A stretch of DNA of 35,281 nt from an uncultured Selenomonadales bacterium. GTDB taxonomy: Bacteria > Bacillota > Negativicutes > Selenomonadales > Selenomonadaceae. The position numbers and the translations under genes were made by a program. Positions within the stretch are counted from its first letter, which is position 1. Every line of letters begins with the position of its first letter. Shown in pieces: positions 15,057 through 24,340 of the stretch. A model generated the notes under the pieces. The model was not told the DNA's origin and made no database searches. It was given only the letters and a program-made list of their open reading frames with translations. The stretch covers positions 1 through 35,281 of the forward strand of contig CALFJC010000024.1 of NCBI GenBank assembly GCA_937877655.1, given 5' to 3'.

Positions 15057-18000
15057 ATGCGTTTCGATGAATTTGTTCGCAGAGAAAACAGCGACGACCT
15101 GCCGCCGGTAACGCCCGCAAAAATTGAGCCGAAAAAACCCGTTCAAACAGTCAACGTTCCCGAACCGAAAATAGAGATTGAACAAGAGCCGTTGCCGCAG
15201 GAAAATCCAGCGACGAATTTGGCGACGCTCCAACAAAATCTAAACAACTGCCTGAAGATAATCAATGATGAAGTTATGAAAGGCTATCTGTTCAAGTTGG
15301 ATAAGTTGCCGATAATCGAGGCGGACGAAAATCAATCGGTTGGCTTAAAGCCGATTCATTTTTTCCGAATAACGAGTTTGGTCTATCAAGAAGACAAGCT
15401 GTCGGTGTCGAAGCTGTCCACTTTGTTTAAAGTTCTTTGCAACAAACCTTGCACATTGGTTTTGATGATAAAAAGCGACGGGCGCACCAACGAATTTTAT
15501 TTGGGCGTGCGGTTGAGGATGGCAGAAAATTCAACGGCAACAATGATGCAAATGCTAAAGCGCAGCATGGCGGGATTATTCCCGGGCAGCCGCGTCAAAG
15601 ATTATTTGAACGAAGATTTACAATGCGACTTAGATGCGTTGAAGATGCCGTGTCTTTCCAACGTAACTTGTGTGGCAGATTTTCGACAGAAAGTCGAGGA
15701 CTTGACCGATAAACGATTTATTCAGGGTATGGAAAAATTTATCGACAGCATGAACGGTCGCAGTTACCAAGCGATTTTTATCGCAGAAAATGTCAGCTAC
15801 TCGGAGCTTGAACGGATTAAGCACAGTTGCGAAAATATTTGTACACAACTTTCGCCATTCGCCAATATGCAGATAAATTTTTCCGTCTCCACGACTGACG
15901 GAAAATCTCAAGGACAAAGCGACGGCAGAACGTACAGTACATCTCACGGCACGGGGCAGAGCAAAACTTTTGGCAAAAGCAAATCCTCCACCGACAGCCT
16001 TAATCGCAGTTCCGGCAAAAGTCACAGCTATAGCAAGTCAATCAGCCAAAATGATTCGTTCAGCGAAAACCAATCAATCGGCGAAAGTGCGGCAGAGGCA
16101 GAATCAGCCGCCAACGTTTATCAATCTGTGGTATCGGGAAAAAAAAGCGGCTTGGAATAAAGACGATCTGCGCAAGTTCGAACCGTACATAAAAAATTTT
16201 GTGCACCCAAAATTTTCCTATAACGGCTTTGACTACGACCAACCCGGAAATGTAGAAGTTACTCCGGCGGTTTTGATTAGCACGAACAAATTAACGATTC
16301 ATATGGGTTTGCCCTATCACTCGGTAAGAGATTTGCTCGTCGTTCAGCACGCGACTTTTGCGCAGGAAGTTTTAAGATACAGTCGCCTTGAAGACGGAAT
16401 AAATTTGGGGCAAGTTTATCATCTTGGAGACGTGACAGAAACTGCCGTAAGTTTGGATTTAAACAGCTTGGCAATGCATAGTTTCGTTACAGGCTCGACC
16501 GTTTCCGGCAAAAGCAACGCAATTTATCATTTGCTCACGGAAGTTCGTAAAAAAGGAATTCCGTTTTTGGTCGTGGAGCCCTTTAAAGGCGAATATCGAA
16601 AAGTTTTCCCCGACGTGAATTGTTTCGGCACCAATCCAAACTTGGGCGCGATTGTGCAAATAAATCCTTTTGCCTTTCCTGAGGCAATTCACGTTCTCGA
16701 ACACATTGACCGACTTATAGAGATATTTAACGTTTGCTGACCGATGTATGCCGCAATGCCCGCCATACTCAAAGACTCGATTGAACACGCTTACATTTCG
16801 GCAGGTTGGAATTTGGACAGCTCCGTAAATAAAAAAATTCCCGGACTGTTCCCGACCTTTGAAGACATGTTGAGGGAGCTGAATAATATCCTTGAAACTT
16901 CGGAATACTCGGCGGACACTAAGGGCGATTACATCGGCGCACTTTCGACAAGACTCAAATCTTTAACCAACGGAATCAACGGGCAAATTTTTTCCGGCAA
17001 CGAAATGGACTTGATCAAACTTTTCGACAGCGAAGCAATTTTGGACATCAGCCGCGTTGGTTCAATGGACACAAAAGCACTCATCATGGGGATAACTGTT
17101 TTGAAGTTGCAGGAATATCGCGTCGCGAACATTGCTGAAATGAATTTGCCGATAAAACATATCACCGTTCTGGATGAGGCGCACAATCTGCTGAAAAAAA
17201 CTTCGACTGAACAAAGCGCGGAATCGTCGAACCTGCAGGGAAAATCAGTTGAAATGCTGACAAACTCAATAGCCGAAATTCGCACTTACGGCGAGGGATT
17301 CATTATCGTCGACCAAGCCCCGGATCTTTTGGACGCGGCAGTAATTCGGAATACAAACACAAAAATTGTTCTGCGACTGCCCGAAGGCAACGATCGAAAA
17401 ATCGTCGGACAGTCAATGGCTCTGTCCGAAAAGCAAATATTGGAAATATCCAAACTGCCAACGGGGACTGCCGCCGTCTTTCAAAACGATTGGCAGGAAG
17501 CAATTCTTTGCCGCTTGCCGAAATTCACTTTGACAGACGCGATACCTGAAACACAGAAAATTTCCTCCGCATCGATTGTTGAGCAAACCGACCGGATTTT
17601 ACACGAATTGCTGAAAGATTCACATTCGCCGGAGACTTTGCGGGAACTCAAACGAATTCTTCTGCGAATGAATGTCAGTGCTGAAATTCGTCGCAATTTG
17701 ATTCTCGGTATAGATAATCCCGATTTGGATTTTGAATGGGGTATGGCGGATTTTATCGGCAAGAATTATAATCTGAAAAATTTTTTTCGCGGCACGGGAA
17801 ATGGTACTTGGAAAAATCTTCGCGAGCTCGCTGAAATTGTGGCAAACAATCTTCACGAGGAATTTGCCGACTTCAATGAAAGAGAGATTTTGAAAATTAT
17901 GTACTACGTCTGCCGTTCAGAGCATGAATGCTATCCCGACAACGAAAGCGCAGAACTTGCAATAAATGCGGTTGGTGCCGCAACCAATATTATGAGCATT

Positions 18001-18060
18001 GCGAAAACTGCAGCCGAGTTTGCGGCACCTGCAGTCAAAGTCGCGGCATTTTTAATCTAA
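15057..18060 (+). pseudogene. HerA/DUF87-type ATPase with serine-rich linker, broken by frameshift and TGA
   Basis: About 1,000 residues when repaired. Segment 1 (15057-16138): a Pro/Glu-rich start, an alpha/beta domain (residues 60-285), then a Ser/Gly/Lys/Gln-rich low-complexity linker. The frame breaks at an A8 run (16139-16146); one A fewer continues it as KKAAWNKDDLRKFEPY. Segment 2 to 16737 holds Walker A at 16492-16515, reading GSTVSGKS instead of the family GSTGSGKS, then LVVEPFKGEYRKVFP. TGA at 16738 replaces the Trp expected in FNVCWPMYAAMPAILKD. Segment 3 to 18060 has Walker B ITVLDEAHNLL near 17160 and arginine-finger-like motifs, ending in a hydrophobic tail. HerA-type ATPases are hexameric translocases found with nucleases or membrane partners in defence systems and conjugation. 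I treat it as inactive; the A8 indel alone could be a sequencing error. Confidence 0.8.
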
Positions 18061-18072
18061 GTTGGTGAAACT

Positions 18073-18663
18073 ATGGACAATAAAAAAATCGCGCAATATG
18101 CTTGGGAATTTATCGGCGGCACTTCGGAAATTTTTTCATATCACAATGACGACAAAACTGTTTCTGTTGACGTGATGACTTGCGCCGACGAAAATTTTTC
18201 AATCACGACGATGAGCACAATCGGTCTTTCTAATGTGGACATTGGCAAAGAAATTGAGGGCAAGCCTCTTCGGGTGGAACTCTTGATGCTCGGCAATGCT
18301 CATGAAGAAACTTTTGAGAATATCTTGGCTTCTGTTGCCTTCCGAATAAAAGAGAATCAGTATTGTGACTTCGGTTTGATTATCGAAAATGTAATTGAAT
18401 CGTATGACGGCGATGCGACAGTTAATCATGTTTTGCTTATGCAACCTGTCTTTTGGGAAAAATATTCCCCCTTCGAGCTTGACGGAAATATTATTGCTTG
18501 GCTTTTAGCGATACCCGTCAGCGAAGACGAACGCAACTACATTGAAAAGAACGGTATCGATAAATTCGATGAACTCTTGGGAAGGTCGCACGTTGATTTG
18601 ATTGATTTACGCCGCGGCAATGTCGACAGCTTATCGAACGCGCCTTCTGATTTTCACGGCTGA
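18073..18663 (+). CDS. SUFU/YqcF-like domain protein (putative immunity protein)
   Basis: 196 residues from ATG at 18073, 12 nt after the ATPase, with GTTGGTG as a weak ribosome site. The pattern fits the bacterial suppressor-of-fused (SUFU, PF05076) family: an N-terminal VDVMTCADENFSITTMSTIG strand pair, VELLM, a central hydrophobic LIIEN / HVLLMQPVFWE, and the C-terminal IAWLLAIPVSEDERNYI ... DKFDELLGRSHVDLIDL. B. subtilis YqcF, the antitoxin to the LXG toxin YqcG, is of this kind, and SUFU domains are frequent immunity modules in polymorphic-toxin loci. No toxin is adjacent. It is intact, and may have been kept because an immunity gene costs little to keep or because it protects against neighbours. 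Family assignment is by motif only. Confidence 0.6.
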   Translation: MDNKKIAQYAWEFIGGTSEIFSYHNDDKTVSVDVMTCADENFSITTMSTIGLSNVDIGKEIEGKPLRVELLMLGNAHEETFENILASVAFRIKENQYCDFGLIIENVIESYDGDATVNHVLLMQPVFWEKYSPFELDGNIIAWLLAIPVSEDERNYIEKNGIDKFDELLGRSHVDLIDLRRGNVDSLSNAPSDFHG

Positions 18664-18766
18664 TTTTTTTTGCTCCGGTGCCGGGCGTAATCGTGATTTA
18701 TAACTATTGATGAAAAGTAACTGTGCACGAGAATTTTTTGTGCTACAATGTTTCAGATAAAAAATT

Positions 18767-18799
18767 ATCGGGACATCATTGCGGTGCCCTGATTTTTTT
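18767..18799 (+). terminator. Terminator-like hairpin downstream of the SUFU gene
   Basis: Nine-position stem ATCGGGACA / TGCCCTGAT with one mismatch and one G-U pair, 9-nt loop, followed by seven T. It lies about 100 nt beyond the SUFU stop and 27 nt before the gene remnant. A TACAAT box at 18744-18749 precedes it, so a short RNA or an attenuator is conceivable but not demonstrated. Confidence 0.55.
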
Positions 18800-18825
18800 A
18801 TTGCCATAATCATTTTTAACAAGGA

Positions 18826-19051
18826 ATGATTCGTGCGCCGGAATTTTTACTTTGCTTAAAGATGGACACGATATGGATTTGTATGGACGTACAAAATTAT
18901 CGTGCGGATTATTACGACCAAAATTTTGATTGCAATATTGAATCCGGGCAAGAAAACGACTTCGCACAAATTGCCAAATCTGTTATATTTGGTTCTTATA
19001 AATTTGAAAACGTCTGCGAAAAAAGAAGCAATCCTGCACGACGAATATTAA
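18826..19051 (+). pseudogene. Remnant of an unidentified small protein
   Basis: An open frame from 18826 reads through MDVQNYRADYYDQNFDCNI, then NDFAQIAKSVIFGSYKFENVCEK, and then changes to a basic tail. If one base of the A6 run at 19019-19024 is ignored, the frame ends naturally as EKEAILHDEY and stops at 19049-19051. The 5' part before 18862 has no convincing start or ribosome site. I read it as the decayed C-terminal half of a small protein; no family recognised. With the hairpin at 18767 and the leader it accounts for the 18664-19089 gap. Confidence 0.5.
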
Positions 19052-19089
19052 ATTGAAATTACTTACGATATGCGAGAGGAGCTGAAAAA

Positions 19090-21750
19090 ATGAGCGGTTT
19101 AAAGAAATCTGTTCGCGAATTTGCTGTTGAACGTATTGCCGAAACTGATACGCGCAAAATAATTGATGAGCAACTGCGGAAAGCAGGTTGGGAAGTTGAT
19201 TCCGATAATCTTCGTTGCTCCAAAGGTATTCGCCCACAAAAAGGGCGCAATATTGCTGTCGCTGAATGGCAGACTGACAGCGGCTTTGTTGATTATGCAC
19301 TGTTTGTCGGGACGAAAATGGTTGCTGTGATTGAGGCTAAGGCGAGTTACAAAGACGTTTCTGCCGTCATTGATTGTCAGTGCAAGGATTATTCTCGCAA
19401 CATTCGCGAGGAAGATAAATCTTATCTGCTCGGAGAGTGGCGCGGTTTTAAAGTTCCGTTCCTCTTTGCGACCAACGGCAGACCTTATTGCCAACAGCTC
19501 GAAACGAAATCGGGCATTTGGTTTCTTGATTTGCGTAAGGCTGAAAACGCGCCAAAAGCTCTTCGTGGTTGGCTCAGCCCCATTGGAATTACTGAACTGC
19601 TCGAAAGAAATATTTCTGCGGGCAACAATAAGTTGCAAAGTCTATCGTTCCATTTGTTGCACGACGAGGACGGCTTGAATCTGCGCGGCTGCCAGATAAA
19701 AGCTGTTCAATCCGTTGAGAATGCAATTATCGACGGGCAGAAAAATATTTTGCTGGCAATGGCGACGGGCACGGGTAAGACGCGAACCGTACTCGGCATG
19801 ATTTATCGTTTCTTGAAGACGGAGTGTTTTCGGAGAATTTTGTTTCTCGTCGACAGAAATTCACTCGGTGAGCAGGCGCAAGATGTTTTTGCTACAGTCA
19901 AGCTTGAAGACCTTTTGCCGCTCGATAAAATCTACAATGTCAGCAAACTCGGCGAAAAAATTTTCAGCAAGGAGACGCGTCTCCAAATCTCGACCGTTCA
20001 AAGCATGGTAAAAAGAATTCTTTACGACGAAAATTCTATTCCGGGCGTGACGGATTATGATTTGATAATTATCGACGAAGCTCATCGCGGCTATATTCTC
20101 GATCGTGAACTTGCCGACGACGAAATTTTATTCAAAAACCAAAACGACTATCAAAGAAAATTTCGCGCCGTCATTGAATATTTTGACGCAGTGAAAATCG
20201 CGCTGACTGCCACGCCCGCTTTGCATACCACTGAAATTTTCGGCGCACCGATTTTCAAGTACACTTACCGCGAGGCTGTCCTTGACGGCTATCTTGTTGA
20301 TTACGACCCGCCGCATCGTTTGAAAACAAAGTTGAGCGAAGAGGGAATTCACTACACAAGCGGCGAGTCTGTTACGACGTGCAATACTGCGACCGGCGAA
20401 CTTGCAAGCGAATTTATTGCCGACGAGTTGAACTTTGATATTGAAAACTTCAATCGGCAAGTTGTCAACGAAAATTTTAATCGCGTCGTGCTTGAAGAAA
20501 TTTCAAACTGCCCTGACCCTGAAGGAAAAGGCAAAACTTTAATTTTCGCCGTGAATGACATGCACGCCGATTTAATTGTTCAGATTCTGAAAAACATTTA
20601 CACTGCGCGGGGCATAAGCAACGACGCAATACAAAAAATCACGGCGAGCATTGGCGATAAGGAGCGCGTCTTGGACGCCATAAGACGATTTAAAAACGAA
20701 CGCTTTCCAAATATCGTTGTGACTGTCGACTTGCTCACGACCGGTATTGACGTGCCAAAAATCGATACCCTTGTTTTTATGCGCCGCGTCAAATCTAGAA
20801 TCCTGTTTGAACAGATGCTTGGGCGCGCAACCCGCCTTTGTCCCGACATCGGCAAAACTCATTTCAGAATCTTTGACGCAGTTGGAGTTTATGACACACT
20901 TGAACCCGTCAGCGAAATGAAACCTGTCGTCGTCAATCCCACCGTGACTTTTAATCAACTACTCGACGCTTTGAAAAACCTTGACGACGAAAAACAAATT
21001 CAACGCACCGTCAATCAAATTATCGTCAAGCTCCGTCGTTGCAAACCCAATGAACAGATTAACGAATTTATCGGCACGGTTAAAATTTTGCCCGCGCAGG
21101 ATGCCAAAAATTTTCTCCTCCAAAACGCGGAATTTTTGCAAGAAAAAATTTCTCACGGCAGGACGGTTTTCATTTCTGAACACGAAGACTTTTTGACGGC
21201 GCACGAACACGGCTTCGGGGAAGGCAAACGCCCGCAGGATTATCTTGACGAGTTCATAAAATTTATTACAACCAATCGAAATGAAATTGCCGCTCTCAAT
21301 ATTGTTTGCACGCGTCCGAAAGATTTGACTCGCGCCGATTTGAAAAGTTTGCGCCTTGCCTTAGGCGAAAAAAATTTTACCGCCGAACAACTCAACGCCG
21401 CAATTTCTCAGCTGTCCAAGGTCGAAATTGCCGCCGATATTATCAGCTTGATTCGCAGTTACTCTCTCGGCGCGAAACTTCTCGACCACGAAGATAAAAT
21501 TTCCGCCGCCGTCAACAAACTCAAAGCCGCGCATGATTTTTCCGCAACCGAATTGAAATGGCTTGACAGAATCGAAAAATTTTTGCGTCGCGAGTCTTTG
21601 ATAAATCCCGCCGTGTTTGACGAGACGGGCAGTCATTTCAAGGACGCGGGCGGCTTCAAACGTATCGACAAGGTTTTTGGCGGAAAATTGGCGAATATCA
21701 TTGACGAACTGAACAGCTATCTTTATGACGACGGGGGAAATGTCGCGTGA
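19090..21750 (+). CDS. hsdR: Type I restriction enzyme, R subunit
   Basis: 886 residues. An N-terminal PD-(D/E)xK nuclease is visible as Asp68, Glu82 and Lys84 (VDYALF ... VIEAKAS). The superfamily 2 translocase follows: Walker A ATGTGKT at 225-231, DEAH at 329-332 (IIIDEAHRGY), motif III ALTATPA, and the late motifs TTGIDVPKIDT and QMLGRATRLCPD. The C-terminal part resembles the EcoEI-type R subunit (type IB), whose shorter length this protein matches. The R subunit cuts DNA after ATP-driven translocation from unmodified sites bound by the M2S complex. ATG at 19090 has GAGAGGAG upstream. The stop overlaps the GTG start of hsdM by 4 nt. All visible catalytic motifs are intact. Confidence 0.95.
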   Translation: MSGLKKSVREFAVERIAETDTRKIIDEQLRKAGWEVDSDNLRCSKGIRPQKGRNIAVAEWQTDSGFVDYALFVGTKMVAVIEAKASYKDVSAVIDCQCKDYSRNIREEDKSYLLGEWRGFKVPFLFATNGRPYCQQLETKSGIWFLDLRKAENAPKALRGWLSPIGITELLERNISAGNNKLQSLSFHLLHDEDGLNLRGCQIKAVQSVENAIIDGQKNILLAMATGTGKTRTVLGMIYRFLKTECFRRILFLVDRNSLGEQAQDVFATVKLEDLLPLDKIYNVSKLGEKIFSKETRLQISTVQSMVKRILYDENSIPGVTDYDLIIIDEAHRGYILDRELADDEILFKNQNDYQRKFRAVIEYFDAVKIALTATPALHTTEIFGAPIFKYTYREAVLDGYLVDYDPPHRLKTKLSEEGIHYTSGESVTTCNTATGELASEFIADELNFDIENFNRQVVNENFNRVVLEEISNCPDPEGKGKTLIFAVNDMHADLIVQILKNIYTARGISNDAIQKITASIGDKERVLDAIRRFKNERFPNIVVTVDLLTTGIDVPKIDTLVFMRRVKSRILFEQMLGRATRLCPDIGKTHFRIFDAVGVYDTLEPVSEMKPVVVNPTVTFNQLLDALKNLDDEKQIQRTVNQIIVKLRRCKPNEQINEFIGTVKILPAQDAKNFLLQNAEFLQEKISHGRTVFISEHEDFLTAHEHGFGEGKRPQDYLDEFIKFITTNRNEIAALNIVCTRPKDLTRADLKSLRLALGEKNFTAEQLNAAISQLSKVEIAADIISLIRSYSLGAKLLDHEDKISAAVNKLKAAHDFSATELKWLDRIEKFLRRESLINPAVFDETGSHFKDAGGFKRIDKVFGGKLANIIDELNSYLYDDGGNVA

Positions 21751-23159
21751 CCAATCAAGAAATTATCGGCAAACTGTGGAATTTGTGCAACGTTCTGCGT
21801 GATGACGGCATCACTTATCATCAATACGTTACCGAGTTGACTTATATTCTTTTTCTGAAAATGGCGGCGGAGACCGGTGCCGAAGAAAAAATCCCGAAAG
21901 GTTATCGCTGGGAAAATCTTTCGACTAAGAGCGGCATTGAACTCAAAAAATTTTACAAGGAGTTATTGAATCATCTCGGCGAAAACTGCGCGGGACGTAT
22001 TCGCGAAATTTATCTGGGCGCGTCTTCAAACATTGATGAACCCAAAAATCTTGAAAAAATTATCGCGAGTATCGACGCACTGGACTGGTATTCTGCGCGG
22101 GAAGAGGGGCTCGGAAATCTTTATGAAGGGCTTCTCGAAAAGAACGCCAACGAAAAAAAATCCGGCGCAGGACAATACTTCACGCCGCGTGCTCTGATTG
22201 AGGTTATCGTTCGGCTCATGAAACCGCAGGCAGGCGAACGTTGCAACGATCCTGCTTGCGGCACTTTCGGCTTTATGATTGCCGCCGCTCAATACGTCCG
22301 TGACCATACCGATGATTTCTTCGATTTGTCGGAGGCGGAAAAGGATTTTGAAAATACTCAAGCCTTTACAGGTTGCGAACTCGTTCACGATACTCATCGC
22401 CTTGCGCTTATGAATGCAATGTTGCACGGGCTCGACGGTAAAATTATTTTGGGCGACACTCTTTCTGAAGTCGGCAAGTCTATGAAAAATTTTGACTTAA
22501 TCTTGAGCAACCCGCCGTTCGGCACGAAAAAAGGCGGCGAACGTGCTGCCCGCGATGACTTCACTTTTCCAACGAGCAACAAGCAGTTGAATTTTCTGCA
22601 ACATTTTTATCGAAGTCTCAAGCCCGGTGGCAGAGCCGCTGTCATTTTGCCCGATAACGTTCTTTTTGCTGACGGCGACGGAGAAAAAATTCGCGTCGAC
22701 CTCATGAACAAATGCAACCTTCATACCGTCCTGCGCTTGCCGACAGGAATTTTCTACGCGCAGGGCGTCAAGACCAACGTTCTGTTCTTCACTCGCGGCA
22801 CCACTGACGAAAACAATACTCGCGAAGTTTGGTTCTACGACTTGCGGACTAATATGCCTTCCTTCGGAAAGACCAATCCGCTCAAAAAAGAACACTTCGC
22901 AGACTTTGAACGGGCTTTTGAGGCTCAAGACCGCCGCGCAGTCGTCGATGAACGCTTTAATGTTTTTACGCGAGAACAAATCGCCGAAAAAAATAATTCG
23001 CTCGATTTCGGTTTGATTCGCGATGATTCTGTTGTTGACGCCGACGACTTGCCAAATCCGATTGCTCTCGGCGAGGAAACGATTGACGACCTTCAAGATG
23101 CTGTCGATTTACTTCAAGGCGTCGTCAACAAGTTGCGGACTTTGGAGGTTAGACAATGA
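21747..23159 (+). CDS. hsdM: Type I restriction-modification methyltransferase, M subunit
   Basis: 470 residues from a GTG start overlapping the hsdR stop. An N-terminal HsdM_N helical domain (EIIGKLWNLCNVLRDDGI, YVTELTYILFLKMA) is followed by an N6-adenine methyltransferase domain with the SAM-binding motif DPACGTFGFMIAA (near residue 168) and catalytic motif NPPFGTK (N[PP]F type), plus the LPDNVLF and LPTGIFYAQGVKTNVLFF elements of the family. It methylates adenine in the bipartite target chosen by HsdS. The hsdS start overlaps its stop (ATGA). Complete and of normal length. Confidence 0.95.
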   Translation: MTNQEIIGKLWNLCNVLRDDGITYHQYVTELTYILFLKMAAETGAEEKIPKGYRWENLSTKSGIELKKFYKELLNHLGENCAGRIREIYLGASSNIDEPKNLEKIIASIDALDWYSAREEGLGNLYEGLLEKNANEKKSGAGQYFTPRALIEVIVRLMKPQAGERCNDPACGTFGFMIAAAQYVRDHTDDFFDLSEAEKDFENTQAFTGCELVHDTHRLALMNAMLHGLDGKIILGDTLSEVGKSMKNFDLILSNPPFGTKKGGERAARDDFTFPTSNKQLNFLQHFYRSLKPGGRAAVILPDNVLFADGDGEKIRVDLMNKCNLHTVLRLPTGIFYAQGVKTNVLFFTRGTTDENNTREVWFYDLRTNMPSFGKTNPLKKEHFADFERAFEAQDRRAVVDERFNVFTREQIAEKNNSLDFGLIRDDSVVDADDLPNPIALGEETIDDLQDAVDLLQGVVNKLRTLEVRQ

Positions 23160-24322
23160 TTGACGAAAAACTTTATCCGCTCCCCGACGGCTGGCAGTGG
23201 GTTCAGCAAAAAAATATCTGCAAACTTTCGCATGGCAAAAAATTATCAGATGCAAAGTTTCCTTATCTCGACGTTAAGTATCTGCGCGGGACAAAGGAAA
23301 AATTTCTTATTGACGGCGGAGAATTTATCGAAGGCGGCACAAAAATTATTCTGGTTGACGGCGAAAATTCCGGTGAAATTTTTACCGCGCCCGAAGCCGG
23401 TTACATGGGTAGCACCTTCCGCGCATTGAAAATTTCGGCGAACGTCAACGAAGATTTTTTTTGCTACTTCGTTTCGACTAAGAAAGATTTCTACAAAAAA
23501 AATAAGCGCGGCTCCGCCATTCCACACCTCGATAAAAATTTATTCAACTCGACCCCCTTCCCGCTTCCGCCACTTGATAAACAGCAACGCATAGTTGATT
23601 TGCTCGACGATTTATTTGCAGACTTGGACAAGGCGAAGGCTTTGACTCAAGGCGTCGTTGACGGTTCGGAACTTCGGCGGGCGTCTATCCTTCACAAAGC
23701 TTTTATCGGCGAACTCTCAAAAAATTGGCGCGATGAACGCGGAATCAATCTCGACAGCCGACAGAAAAAATTTTTGTCCGACGTGCTCATCTCTTCAAAG
23801 CAAAAGACGAACGATTTCAGTTCGAGTAATTTGAAATACGTTGGGCTTGAGAACATGGAAAAAAATGGCGGAAAAATTTCTTTTCAAGCGGCAGACGAAG
23901 TGAAAAGCACGAAGAATATATTTCACGTGGGAGATTTGCTCTACGGCAAATTGCGACCGTATCTGAACAAGCACGGCGTGGCGAGATTCGACGGCGTATG
24001 TTCGACGGATATTCTTGTTTTTAAAGCAAGCGAGCAAGTTGAAATCGAATTCATCAATTATTTTCTCAGCCTACCAAATTTCATTGAATATGCCGTTGCG
24101 AATTCCAAAGGTATTAACCTTCCGCGTGTGTCAGAAAAAATTGTATTGAATGCAGAAATTCTTTTGCCGTCACTTGACGAGCAAAAAGAAATCGTCCGCC
24201 TCCTCGACGACTTGCTTGGTCGGGAACAGCGGACGAAAGAACTCGCGATAAAAACTTTGGATCGTATCGAACTGATGAAGAAATCGATATTGGCGCGAGC
24301 TTTTCGCGGGAAACTTGTTTAA
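23156..24322 (+). CDS. hsdS: Type I restriction-modification specificity subunit
   Basis: 388 residues. Two target-recognition domains are visible. TRD1 spans about 1-125 and ends in SAIPHLDKNLFNSTPFPLPP; TRD2 spans about 200-335 and ends in KGINLPRVSEKIVLNAEILLPS. Each is followed by a conserved coiled-coil spacer (DKQQRIVDLLDDLFADLDKA and DEQKEIVRLLDDLLGREQRT). The two spacers are similar, as in S subunits generally, and they set the distance between the half-sites. The target cannot be read from sequence. It closes the operon and meets the convergent phosphate transporter after 18 nt. No invertase or second S gene is seen. Confidence 0.93.
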   Translation: MIDEKLYPLPDGWQWVQQKNICKLSHGKKLSDAKFPYLDVKYLRGTKEKFLIDGGEFIEGGTKIILVDGENSGEIFTAPEAGYMGSTFRALKISANVNEDFFCYFVSTKKDFYKKNKRGSAIPHLDKNLFNSTPFPLPPLDKQQRIVDLLDDLFADLDKAKALTQGVVDGSELRRASILHKAFIGELSKNWRDERGINLDSRQKKFLSDVLISSKQKTNDFSSSNLKYVGLENMEKNGGKISFQAADEVKSTKNIFHVGDLLYGKLRPYLNKHGVARFDGVCSTDILVFKASEQVEIEFINYFLSLPNFIEYAVANSKGINLPRVSEKIVLNAEILLPSLDEQKEIVRLLDDLLGREQRTKELAIKTLDRIELMKKSILARAFRGKLV

Positions 24323-24340
24323 TACAGCTTTAATTGCTTT

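Noticed and set aside
16139..16146. Programmed frameshift at the A8 run of the ATPase gene
   Set aside because: The direction would be suitable for slippage, but there is no stimulatory structure obvious nearby and the gene also has a nonsense codon and a damaged Walker A. Decay or an indel error is simpler.
16738..16740. TGA read as Trp (recoded genetic code), since Trp fits the position; likewise TGA at 13121
   Set aside because: TGA is the normal stop of intact genes here (ATP-grasp at 7222, hsdR overlapping hsdM, the permease-kinase overlapping the phosphatase), and both genes with internal TGA carry other lesions.
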